From Chryseobacterium candidae (GTDB taxonomy: Bacteria > Bacteroidota > Bacteroidia > Flavobacteriales > Weeksellaceae), in contig NZ_SDLV01000019.1 of NCBI RefSeq assembly GCF_004916905.1, forward strand, positions 115,819 through 179,818: a DNA stretch of 64,000 bases, written 5' to 3'. Shown here piece by piece: positions 42,896 through 51,348 of the stretch. The notes under the pieces were generated by a model. It saw nothing but the letters and a program-made list of their open reading frames with translations. It was not told the DNA's origin and searched no databases. Numbering within the stretch: position 1 is the first letter of the stretch; each line of letters starts with the position of its first letter. A program made the position numbers and the translations under genes.

Positions 42896-43336
42896 TTACT
42901 GTATTTCTTTACAGTTATCTTTTCTTCTTGTATCAATAATATACTGAATTTTCCATTCGGTATTCTGTTTTACGAGCTGAAAACTATTAGCCCCGCAATG
43001 GGATAATTTTCCCTTTACATAAAAAGAATAAGGAGTAAATACACTGGCCAGATTTCCATCCGTATGAATGGCTTCTATAATAATTCTTTCATCCAGATCT
43101 CCTTTTGTAAATTTTGAAACCGAAACAACAAAATCCTGTATGCTGTCACTTTTTACAGTACCCTCTTTTGTAATGGTCTGCAGCACTGCATTCTCTGCAA
43201 AAGCGGATTTTACCAACTCAGAGTCTGCATTTTTCATACCAAGGAACAGGTTTCGGATAGGTTTTTCAATATCTTTATTCTGCTGGCCGAAACACGAAAT
43301 ACTGATCAGAACAAGAAATAAAATTATTTTATTCAT
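42896..43336 (-). CDS. Secreted NTF2-like protein (SnoaL/DUF4440 type)
   Basis: The 146-residue protein has a signal peptide ending near CFGQQNK. IRNLFLGMKNADSELVKSAF, then AVLQTITKEG and SHCGANSFQLVKQNTEWKIQ, follow the cone-like NTF2 fold pattern. Such proteins are small enzymes or ligand binders. No active residues are recognisable. It lies 32 bases before the VOC gene and could be co-transcribed with it. Confidence 0.72.
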   Translation of the reverse strand: MNKIILFLVLISISCFGQQNKDIEKPIRNLFLGMKNADSELVKSAFAENAVLQTITKEGTVKSDSIQDFVVSVSKFTKGDLDERIIIEAIHTDGNLASVFTPYSFYVKGKLSHCGANSFQLVKQNTEWKIQYIIDTRRKDNCKEIQ

Positions 43337-43444
43337 AGTATGGATTTAGATAATTAAAAATAGATAAAATAAAATTTAAATTGATTAACAAATTTTAAAA
43401 TTCATTTTCCTTAAATTGTAACCCAATTATTTCAGAGATTTTAT

Positions 43445-44527
43445 ATGTGGATTATTTACCTGACACTGGCCATAGTTCTTCTGGTCATGACTATATTACC
43501 AAAAATACAGCATTCTCACTGGATATTCAGAGTTCCTGAATTTGCTAAAATACAGGTCACCTACCTTATATGCTTTACTTTTCTATTAGGTTTCTTCATA
43601 GATTCTACAGAATATTTCTGGTATTATCAGGGTCTTCTGCTGGTTATGTTCATTTATCATGGTCAAACATTGATCAGATATACCCATTTCTATCCTGTAA
43701 AAAAACACAGACAGCGTCACAGGTCTTCTGATAAACTGCATTTTATTTCCGCCAATGTGTATCAGTTCAATAAAGAGTATGAGAAATTCATCGGACTTGT
43801 CAAAAAACATAATCCTGATTTTTTCATGACCATGGAAAGCAATGGCGATTGGGAAAAAGCAATGAGACCTTTAGAAAAAGAATACGGTTTCCAACATAAA
43901 GTGACTCTCGAAAACACCTATGGGATGCATTTTTATTCAAAAGTTGAGATTAAGGAAGCGAAAACCCATTATTTTGTAGCTGATGATATTCCGAGCATCG
44001 AGATCCACATGAAAACAGCTGATGGCTTTTCTTTTGTTTTCTTCGGGGTTCATCCTCCGCCGCCAAGTCCTACGGAGGAAGAAACATCAAAGGAAAGAGA
44101 TGGCGATCTTTTAAGTACTGCCAAGCGTGTAAAAGAAATCCAAAAACCGGTTATTGTGGTAGGAGACTTTAATAATGTTGCATGGTCAAGATCATCTGTT
44201 CTTTTCAGAAAAACCAGTCACCTCATAGATCCCAGAATCGGGCACTCTTTTGTTTCTACGTTTCATGCAAAATACCGTCTTTTAAGGTTTCCTATCGATC
44301 TGATGTTTCACAGTGAAGATATTTTTATTCAACAGCTGAAGACATTGGAGAATTTTGGATCTGACCACCTTCCGGTCTACTGCGAGTTTTTTATAGATCA
44401 TCACAACGATGAGCAGGAAGAATTGATAGAAACAGCAACATCTGAGGAGAAAGCTGAGGCTGAAATCATGATAGAGGAAGGAAAGAAAGAAGATGGCGAA
44501 CGGGAAACGGTTGTTACTGAGGATTAA
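43445..44527 (+). CDS. Membrane-anchored endonuclease/exonuclease/phosphatase-family protein
   Basis: The 360-residue protein has two or three N-terminal helices (to about residue 75) and then the EEP fold: KLHFISANVYQFNKEYEKFI, FFMTMESNGDWEKAM (metal-binding Glu), FGVHPPPPSPTEEE, VIVVGDFNNVAWSRSSVLFR (GDFN motif with Asp and Asn) and FGSDHLPVYCEF (the catalytic SDH). An acidic 40-residue tail ends the protein. Substrate may be a phosphodiester in nucleic acid or lipid. Confidence 0.88.
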   Translation: MWIIYLTLAIVLLVMTILPKIQHSHWIFRVPEFAKIQVTYLICFTFLLGFFIDSTEYFWYYQGLLLVMFIYHGQTLIRYTHFYPVKKHRQRHRSSDKLHFISANVYQFNKEYEKFIGLVKKHNPDFFMTMESNGDWEKAMRPLEKEYGFQHKVTLENTYGMHFYSKVEIKEAKTHYFVADDIPSIEIHMKTADGFSFVFFGVHPPPPSPTEEETSKERDGDLLSTAKRVKEIQKPVIVVGDFNNVAWSRSSVLFRKTSHLIDPRIGHSFVSTFHAKYRLLRFPIDLMFHSEDIFIQQLKTLENFGSDHLPVYCEFFIDHHNDEQEELIETATSEEKAEAEIMIEEGKKEDGERETVVTED

Positions 44528-44530
44528 AAA

Positions 44531-44550
44531 AGTGGGCTAAAAAGCCCACT
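44531..44550 (-). terminator. Terminator of the epimerase-ligase-mvaD operon
   Basis: AGTGGGCT (44531-44538) pairs with AGCCCACT (44543-44550). The T-run lies on the reverse strand, so it serves the operon ending at 44573. Confidence 0.75.
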
Positions 44551-44572
44551 CCCATTGAATATTTATTCTTAT

Positions 44573-45631
44573 TTAGAATCTCATCACATCCTTTACTACT
44601 CCATTTTTTTGAGTATGCTGTAATAATTCAGCTTCAATAAAGGCTTTCATCTGTTCCTCAGAACCATTACATGGAAACAGAAGGTGAACATTCGCTCCTG
44701 CATCCAGCGTAAAGAATAAAGGAAGACCGGTTTCTCTTCTGAAATCCCATATTTTATTGATAACTTCCAAAGTTCCTGTTTTCATCAGGATAAAAGCAGG
44801 ATCACTCATCATCATCATCGCATGCAGTGTAAGTGCTTCATGTTCTACCAGCTTGATAAAACTTTCCATATCTCCGTTTTTCAGGATTTCTTTCATGGGA
44901 ACAAAGTTTTCCCTTGCTTCCCGGAATCTTCTTTCTGCATAAGGATTGGTATTCATCAAACCATGTCCTACCGTTGAAGAAACACTTTTCTGTCCTTCAT
45001 GAATCAGCAAAACCCAGTCATTAAAGTTTTTGAAGACTTCATGAATTTCTGCATCAGGATATTGTACTCCGAACAAATCTGAGCTTTCGGCTACCTCATC
45101 CGTTTTTCCCCACACCACAAGTCCGTTATATAAGCTTCTGCATGCACTTCCACTTCCTAATCTTGCTAAGAATGAAGCTTTTCTCAATGACTCTTCTTCA
45201 GATGTTTTTTCAGTAAAGGAAGCATCTAAAGCCATCAGACATTTTGCAATGGCTCCAAATCCTGAAGCTGAACTTGCAATCCCGGAACTATGCGGGAATG
45301 TATTCTCTGTTCTGATGATATATTTTCCTTTTAAAATCCACGGAAGATACTGCTCTATATTTCTGAAATATTTTTCAATTTTTTCGGCAAATTTCACTTC
45401 TTCATTTCCAGCCAGGAAAGTCCGTACTGAAAAAGGCTCGTTCGCTGTAAATTCCATTGAAGTATTGGTCTTGCAATGGTTTAAGGTATAACTGATGCTT
45501 GGATTAGCAGGAATCTGACCAGCATATTTTCCCCAGTATTTGATCAGGGCAATATTGGACGGACAGCTTTCTGTAACCGTTTGGGTATGAATGGTGAAAT
45601 TTTCTTTTCCTATAAAATCTTGTGTCGTCAT
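44573..45631 (-). CDS. mvaD: Diphosphomevalonate decarboxylase
   Basis: The 352-residue GHMP-kinase-fold enzyme shows ESCPSNIALIKYWGKYAGQI with NPSISYTL, TFPHSSGIASSASGFGAIAK (the glycine-rich ATP loop), and LARLGSGSACRSLYNGLVVW containing the family Arg and Ser. FFTLDAGANVHLLFP has the catalytic Asp. It makes isopentenyl diphosphate in the mevalonate pathway, which Flavobacteriia use instead of MEP. It is the last gene of an operon with an acyl-CoA ligase and an epimerase-like protein. Confidence 0.95.
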   Translation of the reverse strand: MTTQDFIGKENFTIHTQTVTESCPSNIALIKYWGKYAGQIPANPSISYTLNHCKTNTSMEFTANEPFSVRTFLAGNEEVKFAEKIEKYFRNIEQYLPWILKGKYIIRTENTFPHSSGIASSASGFGAIAKCLMALDASFTEKTSEEESLRKASFLARLGSGSACRSLYNGLVVWGKTDEVAESSDLFGVQYPDAEIHEVFKNFNDWVLLIHEGQKSVSSTVGHGLMNTNPYAERRFREARENFVPMKEILKNGDMESFIKLVEHEALTLHAMMMMSDPAFILMKTGTLEVINKIWDFRRETGLPLFFTLDAGANVHLLFPCNGSEEQMKAFIEAELLQHTQKNGVVKDVMRF

Positions 45632-45652
45632 AGTTTAATTTAAGTGTACTGT

Positions 45653-47422
45653 TTAGTACATTTTCTCTATAATATCTGCGTATTTTTTAATCACTACATT
45701 TCTTTTGACTTTCAAGGTAGGAGTAATTTCTCCGGTATTGATATCAAATTCGGCAGGCATTAAGGTGAATTTCTTCACTTTTTCATAGTCTGCCAGATGG
45801 TTTTGTAATTCTTTAATTTTCTCTTTATAAAGATTGATTATCTTTTCATTTTTTATCGCCTCTTCCCAATTGGTAAAAGGAATATTATTCTTTTTGATAT
45901 ACTCCTGTAAAAACTCAAAATTGGGAACAATCAATGCTGAAACAAACTGTCTTCCTTCTGCAACCAGCATAATCTGCTGGATAAAATTATTGTTGGTCAG
46001 AAGATTTTCAATCTGTTGGGGAGCAATGTATTTTCCGTTGGAAGTTTTCATCAGATCTTTGATTCTGTCTGTAATGATCAGGTTTCCTTTATCATCAAAT
46101 TTTCCTGCATCACCGGTTTTGAACCATCCGTCATCTGTGAATACTTTCTCGGTTTCTTCAGGCTTGTTGTAATAGCCTTTCATGATTCCGTTGCCTCTGG
46201 CCTGGATTTCATCATTTTCTCCGATACGCATTTCTACTCCAGGAAGTGGTTTTCCACTCGTACCATGTTCAAAGTGAGTGAGAGGGAAAAGCGTCAATGT
46301 TGCCGTAGTTTCCGTTAACCCATATCCTACTGTTACATGAATTCCCACTGATTCAAAGAAACGGGTAACTTCCGGCGACAAAGAAGCGCCGCCACAAGGC
46401 AGGAACCAAAGTCTTCCACCCATTTTATTTTTAATTTTACTGAAAACCAGCATATCAGCTACAGATTCTTTGAATTTTAATCCAAAAGGTACCGGTCTTT
46501 CATTTCTTCTTAATTCTGCGGTTTCCCATCCGGTTTTAATCGCCCAGTCGAAAATCTTTTTCTTCAATGATGAACCTTCTTCCGCTTTTTCAAGAACTCC
46601 GGCATATACTTTCTGGAAAAACCTCGGTACGGCACACATGGCAGTAGGTTTTACTTCTTCCAGTGCTTTGGCTACATTTTTAGGATCTTCAAGGAAATAA
46701 ACACGTGCACCACCGTATAAACAAAGTAAACTCCAGCTTCTTTCAAAAACGTGGCTTAAAGGTAAGAATGCCAATGAAAGTTCTTCTTCAAAGTTTTTAA
46801 ACTTAAAAAACTCAAAGTGTGAGTCGAATGCCCTGATGAAATTTCCATGGGTAAGCATTACTCCTTTTGGGATTCCGGTAGTTCCGGAAGTATAGATCAA
46901 TGTGGCTGTATCATCATTTTCTTTTTTACAGATCTCAAGTTCTGATGAAGCTTTTGCGATAAAATCTTCAAGATAAAAACTGTTGAATTCTTTCTTGATC
47001 CACACTGCTTTTTTGGAAACAATAATGGTTTCCAGATTGTTTTCTTCTTTATGTAAAAACTCAAGACAGGCATCATACTGCATTTGATTTCCTACTAAAA
47101 CAGCCTTCGCTCCGGAATCGTTGATGATATGTTCTGCCTGCTCAGCATTATTGGTAGAATAAACAGGTACCGTGACAGCACCAATCGCCAAAGAAGCCAG
47201 ATCCATAATCATCCATTCCGATGAATTGTCTGAATAAATAGCGACTCTGTCATTCTCCTGAACTCCGGATTCTTTTAAAGCATTGGCCGTTTTAAAAATA
47301 ATCTCACTGAATTTTTTCCAGCTCAGCTCTTTCCATGCTGCATCTTTCTTTTTAAATCCGATAGCTGCTTTTATAGGATGTTTTTCTACATTTTTAAGGA
47401 TAATTGCCTCTGCAAGGTTCAT
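45653..47422 (-). CDS. Long-chain fatty-acid--CoA ligase (AMP-forming)
   Basis: The 589-residue protein has the ANL-superfamily motifs: ATLIYTSGTTGIPKGVMLTH (P-loop A3), VTVGYGLTETTATLTLFPLT (A5), and GWFKTGDAGKFDDKGNLIIT with DRIKDLMKTSNGKYIAPQQI (A7-A10). Its length and the KTSNGKY segment fit bacterial long-chain FadD15-like ligases. It overlaps the upstream epimerase gene by 4 bases, and mvaD follows after 21 bases. Chain-length preference is not determinable. Confidence 0.93.
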   Translation of the reverse strand: MNLAEAIILKNVEKHPIKAAIGFKKKDAAWKELSWKKFSEIIFKTANALKESGVQENDRVAIYSDNSSEWMIMDLASLAIGAVTVPVYSTNNAEQAEHIINDSGAKAVLVGNQMQYDACLEFLHKEENNLETIIVSKKAVWIKKEFNSFYLEDFIAKASSELEICKKENDDTATLIYTSGTTGIPKGVMLTHGNFIRAFDSHFEFFKFKNFEEELSLAFLPLSHVFERSWSLLCLYGGARVYFLEDPKNVAKALEEVKPTAMCAVPRFFQKVYAGVLEKAEEGSSLKKKIFDWAIKTGWETAELRRNERPVPFGLKFKESVADMLVFSKIKNKMGGRLWFLPCGGASLSPEVTRFFESVGIHVTVGYGLTETTATLTLFPLTHFEHGTSGKPLPGVEMRIGENDEIQARGNGIMKGYYNKPEETEKVFTDDGWFKTGDAGKFDDKGNLIITDRIKDLMKTSNGKYIAPQQIENLLTNNNFIQQIMLVAEGRQFVSALIVPNFEFLQEYIKKNNIPFTNWEEAIKNEKIINLYKEKIKELQNHLADYEKVKKFTLMPAEFDINTGEITPTLKVKRNVVIKKYADIIEKMY

Positions 47423-48432
47423 TTCTTCAGCTTTTTGTCGTTAATATAATTATTCAGGTGAAAGTCTATGCTTTCTTTTACAGGGATAAACTGATAGTTT
47501 AGTTTTTCTCTGACTTTGTGATTGGAAATGGTGTTGAATGAAGAAATGGCCTCGATATTTGATCGGGTAACCATTTTCAGTTTTGGAATGAGCCATCCGA
47601 AAAGGATATTGGCAACTCTTCCGATATTGAGTACAGATTGTGAAAGAATTCTGGCATCTTTAAGCCCCAATCGTGTTCTTACCTGTTTGGCAAGGTCTGC
47701 ATACCTCTTGTTTTCAGCGACAATAATAAAACGTTCCCCGAAAAGATTATTTTCCATTAATCCAATAGCTGTATTGGCTACATCTCTTACATCAACGTAG
47801 GCAGAACCTCCTGAAAAGGTAAAACTATTGTCTTCAAAGGTTGAGAAAAGCTCACCGCTGCTTTGACTCCAGTTTCCGCTTCCTACGATCATTCCGGGAT
47901 TGATAATGATCACATTCAGACCTTCTGCTGAAGCTCTCCAGGCTTCCATTTCTGATAAATGTTTAGAAATAGCGTATGCAGAATGTTCCAGTTTCGGATT
48001 AAAGTCAGATTCTTCATCAAGTTCTCCTTTTTCATTGAAATTGTCCAGGACGGCAACGGAACTTACATGGAGAAATTTTTTAACGCCTGATCCTTCGCAG
48101 GCATACAAAAGATTTTCTGTACCATTGATATTCGTATGGTACATTTCTTTTTCATCTTTGGGATGAAAACTCACTTTTGCAGCACAATGATATACTTCAT
48201 CTACATCTTGCAGTGCAGTTTTTAAGGAATCGAGGTCATCAAAATCCACGTTTACCCATTCAATTTTATTGAAAAAATCGTCGGGATTCTCCGTATAAAA
48301 GCTGTATGAATGCTTTACTTCGTTTAAATTGCTGCCCGGTCTTTTGGAAGCACGTACATTTTTTCCTCTTTTAAGAAGTTCCAGTACAATTATTCTTCCC
48401 AGAATTCCGGTAGCACCCGTTACAAAAATCAT
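47419..48432 (-). CDS. NAD-dependent epimerase/dehydratase family protein (extended SDR)
   Basis: The 337-residue protein opens MIFVTGATGILGRIIVLELL, the Rossmann G-x-x-G-x-x-G. DEVYHCAAKVSFHPKDEKEM follows, and the Tyr-x-x-x-Lys catalytic pair is in SAYAISKHLSEMEAW. VIIINPGMIVGSGNWSQSSG is also typical. It resembles dihydroflavonol-reductase-like or 3-beta-HSD-like extended SDRs. It is first in an operon with an acyl-CoA ligase and mvaD. Confidence 0.9.
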   Translation of the reverse strand: MIFVTGATGILGRIIVLELLKRGKNVRASKRPGSNLNEVKHSYSFYTENPDDFFNKIEWVNVDFDDLDSLKTALQDVDEVYHCAAKVSFHPKDEKEMYHTNINGTENLLYACEGSGVKKFLHVSSVAVLDNFNEKGELDEESDFNPKLEHSAYAISKHLSEMEAWRASAEGLNVIIINPGMIVGSGNWSQSSGELFSTFEDNSFTFSGGSAYVDVRDVANTAIGLMENNLFGERFIIVAENKRYADLAKQVRTRLGLKDARILSQSVLNIGRVANILFGWLIPKLKMVTRSNIEAISSFNTISNHKVREKLNYQFIPVKESIDFHLNNYINDKKLKK

Positions 48433-48631
48433 TAATTATTTTACTTGATTGCTGACTAAAATATAACAATATTTTCTATCCGGCAATTCTTCCGGATCGG
48501 TAAAAATTCTTTAGAAAAACTGTTTTTGCAAATTTGCGATTTTTAAAGCATAATTCAACTTAATTTAACCAATATTATCATTCTGAATACAACAAACCGG
48601 AAAATTTTAATTTCAGTAGATCATCCAAATG

Positions 48632-48668
48632 AAAAGTCCTGAAAGAATTGACAACTTTCAGGACTTTT
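48632..48668 (-). terminator. Terminator of the graspetide operon
   Basis: AAAAGTCCTGAAAG (48632-48645) pairs with CTTTCAGGACTTTT (48655-48668), a 14-base stem 22 bases after the MvdD-like gene, with a T-run on the reverse strand. Confidence 0.88.
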
Positions 48669-48690
48669 ATGCTCAAAAAGCACATTGTTT

Positions 48691-49695
48691 TTAAGCCATT
48701 ACCTCATTATTTCTTCTTGGCGCTTTGTCGCAGAGAACATCTGCAATGCTTTTGGAAATAAGGTTTCCTTCTGTAAGATTATCCAGCCAGAAGAATTCTC
48801 CTGCCGCATTGATTTCGATAAAATAATATTCGTCTTCAGGAGAAACAATCATGTCTATGGCTCCGTAATCTACGTTGTACATATCAAGCAATTCAAGCAG
48901 TTTTGATTCCACATCTGCAGGAAGTTCTGTTCTGTTCCATTTATCAATAAGATTAACTCCGTCTTTTCTCCAGTCTACTTTTGCATCTTCAGACTGCTGG
49001 GAATCTATTTCGAAGGCATACACATCTCTTCCCACAATGGTAATACGAAGCTCTTTTTTCTTCTGAATCATCTGCTGAAACTGCATAGGACAATATAATA
49101 ATGAATCCAGCTCTTCCAGCTTATCCTCGCCCACAACGTTCGTAAACACTACATTTTCCACACCGTTTTCATAAATAGCAAAACCGGTTTGCATTTTTGC
49201 CACCACATTTTGATGTTTCAGGATAAATTTTCTTGCCTCATCAGGATTATTGGTAAGACAGGTTGCCGGAATGGTAAGACCTAATTTATCTGCAATTTTC
49301 AACTGTTCTTCTTTACTGTCGAGCCTTCTGTAAATACTAGGCTTTCCTAAAGAATAAGCATCCACAGATTCAAAGAAACCAAAAAGGGTATTTCTGATTT
49401 CTCCCATAGCCGCACCGTAAAACTTAGAATCCATTTCTTCTTTTAGTCCTTTTCCGATATTGTAGGCTCTTCTGTACCAGATGGCAGAAATATCGTCCAA
49501 ACGATGTTTCGTTTCAGGAGTTTCCAGGTAACTGATCCATTCTCCATCCTGGAAAATAGTGGACAGTTTGTTTTGTAATGGATAAACGTCTACATCAAAG
49601 CGAATGACTTCACAATTATTTTTTTCTATGTATTCTGTAACTTTTTCAATGGAAAAGTTATCTGCGGTATGGGTAATTATTAAAATTTTATTCAT
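48691..49695 (-). CDS. MvdD-like ATP-grasp graspetide ligase (ester-forming type)
   Basis: Starting at the ATG at 49695, which overlaps the previous stop by 8 bases, this 334-residue protein matches MvdD of microviridin synthesis. It shows KILIITHTADNFSIEKVTEY, SAIWYRRAYNIGKGL, ENVVFTNVVGEDKLEELDSL, CPMQFQQMIQKKKELRITIV, VDWRKDGVNL, DYGAIDMIVSPEDEYYFIEI and NAAGEFFWLDNL. In microviridins MvdD forms the omega-ester bonds of Thr and Ser, and the MvdC partner adds the amide. That division is inferred here from sequence. It recognises the PFFASFLEKQ leader. The frame extends 34 codons further upstream, inside the neighbour gene, and that part is not coding. Confidence 0.92.
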   Translation of the reverse strand: MNKILIITHTADNFSIEKVTEYIEKNNCEVIRFDVDVYPLQNKLSTIFQDGEWISYLETPETKHRLDDISAIWYRRAYNIGKGLKEEMDSKFYGAAMGEIRNTLFGFFESVDAYSLGKPSIYRRLDSKEEQLKIADKLGLTIPATCLTNNPDEARKFILKHQNVVAKMQTGFAIYENGVENVVFTNVVGEDKLEELDSLLYCPMQFQQMIQKKKELRITIVGRDVYAFEIDSQQSEDAKVDWRKDGVNLIDKWNRTELPADVESKLLELLDMYNVDYGAIDMIVSPEDEYYFIEINAAGEFFWLDNLTEGNLISKSIADVLCDKAPRRNNEVMA

Positions 49696-50644
49696 GGAAA
49701 TTAATTCTTTTGATAAGGTTGTCGGCAATTCTTTCTGCGATGGGAAATCCCAGCTCTTTCTGAAGCATTCCCCATTCTCCCTGCGGATTGACTTCAAGGA
49801 AGTAATACGCTCCGTCTCTTCCTTTGATCATATCGATCGCTCCTGTATAAAGTCCCATTTCGTTCATCATGGCGGTGAGATTGGCTTTAACTGATTCAGG
49901 TAATTCATATGTTTCCCAGAAATACCCTTCACGGGCTACTCTCCAGTCTGCATTTTCACTGTTATTGATTTTTCCTGTGAAGAATTCACCATCTACATAC
50001 ATGATTCGTAATTCGTATTCTTTATCAATGTAGGGTTGAAAAATCATCGGACAGTAAGCAATATCTGAAAGGTGTTCAAGAGATTCTTCCTCAATAACTG
50101 TAGTAGAAATCATATTTTCTCCTGACATTGTTTTTGCCGTAACTCCGTGAAGCTTCGCAATGGCTTTTCCCTGACAGTATTGATGGAAAAATGTTGTTAT
50201 TTTTTCTTCATCATTAGAAAAAATGGTTTTGGGAATGGTTAAGTTATTTCTTTGTGCTATTTTCAGCTGAAAGATCTTATTTCCATCTATTTTTTTTTCA
50301 TTTTCGTAAGGGTTGATCCAGGGAATATCTTCTAAAGCTGTTATCAGATTATACCTCAGACTTCCATATTCATTGAGAAAGATTTTTTCATAATCCTGAT
50401 CCAGTTCTTCGGGAGCGCTGATTCTCCAGGCTTTTCTATGCCATACTCCTTTAATGGCATCAGAATGAATGGTATTTCCGGACTCATCGGTCAGTTCAAA
50501 TGAGTTTTCATAAATGCTGATTTTCTGAAGATGGTTCAGGCGGTCAGAATTCAGTCTGAAATAAGGAATATTTTTAGAAGCCAGATATTCGAAAAAGAGA
50601 TCAATATTATAAAAATCCTGTGAGTGGGTGATGCAGAGAATCAT
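49688..50644 (-). CDS. MvdC-like ATP-grasp graspetide ligase (amide-forming type)
   Basis: The 318-residue protein has MILCITHSQDFYNIDLFFEY, KGVWHRKAWRISAPEE, IAQRNNLTIPKTIFSN, CPMIFQPYIDKEYELRIMYV, ADWRVAREGYFWETYELPES, TGAIDMIKGRDGAYYFLEVN and PQGEWGMLQKELGFPIAERI. NPQGEWGML is the MvdC-specific counterpart of the GEFFWL in MvdD. By analogy it makes the Lys-Asp/Glu isopeptide bond after the esters form. It follows the precursor genes by 75 bases, with a hairpin in between, and overlaps the MvdD-like gene by 8 bases. Confidence 0.92.
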   Translation of the reverse strand: MILCITHSQDFYNIDLFFEYLASKNIPYFRLNSDRLNHLQKISIYENSFELTDESGNTIHSDAIKGVWHRKAWRISAPEELDQDYEKIFLNEYGSLRYNLITALEDIPWINPYENEKKIDGNKIFQLKIAQRNNLTIPKTIFSNDEEKITTFFHQYCQGKAIAKLHGVTAKTMSGENMISTTVIEEESLEHLSDIAYCPMIFQPYIDKEYELRIMYVDGEFFTGKINNSENADWRVAREGYFWETYELPESVKANLTAMMNEMGLYTGAIDMIKGRDGAYYFLEVNPQGEWGMLQKELGFPIAERIADNLIKRINFHE

Positions 50645-50663
50645 TTGCCGGTTGTATTAAAAA

Positions 50664-50688
50664 GGGAAACTTAATGTCTAAGTTTCCC
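50664..50688 (-). terminator. Hairpin with T-tract between graspetide precursors and ligases (attenuator)
   Basis: GGGAAACTTA (50664-50673) and TAAGTTTCCC (50679-50688) form a perfect 10-base stem with a 5-base loop. On the reverse strand it is followed by TTTTT (50659-50663) and then the MvdC-like start at 50644. It can partly terminate transcription and so keep precursor mRNA above ligase mRNA. Confidence 0.75.
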
Positions 50689-50718
50689 CTACTATTTTAT
50701 TTAATATTCTTTCTGATC

Positions 50719-50943
50719 TTACAGTGGAACGTTGATTGTATCATCATCACCATCAGAAGGATATTTCAGCGTGTGCATCATATCGTCTTTTGGAGAAGTC
50801 ACTGTATCTATTGCCGGTTTTGTAATGACATCTCTTTCAGGAATTGAGATATCTGTTCCTCCTTTTACTGTTTCAGGATCTTTTACCTGTTTTTCTAAAA
50901 ATGATGCGAAAAACGGCTTTTTCTTTGAGTTGTTGCTTTTCAT
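50719..50943 (-). CDS. Graspetide (microviridin-like) precursor peptide 1
   Basis: The 74-residue peptide has the microviridin leader motif PFFASFLEKQ (residues 10-19), a GG pair at 28-29, and one core, TLKYPSDGDDD (58-68), near the C-terminus. The core matches T-x-K-x-P-S-D-x-(E/D)-(D/E). By analogy the links are Thr58-Asp64 and Ser63-Asp66 esters and a Lys60-Asp67 amide. The residue between Thr and Lys is Leu, the position that sets protease specificity in microviridins. A five-residue tail (INVPL), preceded by Thr69, follows the core. Ligase genes follow directly. The bonds are predicted, not shown. Confidence 0.9.
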   Translation of the reverse strand: MKSNNSKKKPFFASFLEKQVKDPETVKGGTDISIPERDVITKPAIDTVTSPKDDMMHTLKYPSDGDDDTINVPL

Positions 50944-50990
50944 AATGTTTTAGTTTTGGGTTGATATATTAGCTTAAGCTGTATTTATAT

Positions 50991-51233
50991 TTAGTCTAAT
51001 TCTAAAACACCTTCATCACCGTCTGAAGGATATTTCATCGTTACATTGTCATTATTAGGCTTTGTAATGCTGTCTTCAAGCGCTGTAGTAGTGATATGAT
51101 CCTTGATTACTGAAGTAATCTGATCTGCAGCAGCAGAAGTAAGACCTCCTCCTGTTATTGTTTCAGGGTCTTTAACCTGCTTCTCTAAGAATGACGCAAA
51201 GAATGGCTTCTTTTTTGAATTTTTGTTTTCCAT
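50991..51233 (-). CDS. Graspetide (microviridin-like) precursor peptide 2
   Basis: The 80-residue peptide shares residues 5-25 of its leader with precursor 1, including PFFASFLEKQ at 10-19. A GGG lies at 28-30, and one core, TMKYPSDGDE, sits at 65-74, followed by GVLELD. Predicted cross-links are Thr65-Asp71, Ser70-Asp73 and Lys67-Glu74. The variable residue between Thr and Lys is Met. The middle (about 31-60) is Thr/Ala/Asp-rich (TSAAADQITSVIKDHITTTA). It is the first gene of the operon. A near-consensus TTTGTACTTTG element lies at 51264-51274. Confidence 0.9.
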   Translation of the reverse strand: MENKNSKKKPFFASFLEKQVKDPETITGGGLTSAAADQITSVIKDHITTTALEDSITKPNNDNVTMKYPSDGDEGVLELD

Positions 51234-51263
51234 AAGTTAATATTTTTATCGTTTTGACAAACG

Positions 51264-51274
51264 CAAAGTACAAA
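51264..51274 (-). promoter_or_regulatory. Near-consensus promoter element TTTGTACTTTG of the graspetide operon
   Basis: The reverse strand carries TACTTTG (51264-51270), one base short of TAnnTTTG, inside a longer TTTGTACTTTG. It lies 30 bases before the first precursor start. The same string precedes gldJ. Confidence 0.4.
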
Positions 51275-51348
51275 AATTTCAACTCATGGAGAAATAATAT
51301 AAATTTTTAATAAAATTTTAACATAAAACTAAAAATCAGAGTATAAAA

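Noticed and set aside
48433..48690. Further graspetide precursor or transporter gene downstream of the ligases
   Set aside because: I found only a terminator (48632-48668) and AT-rich sequence, with no PFFASFLE or PSD motif in any frame that I could read.
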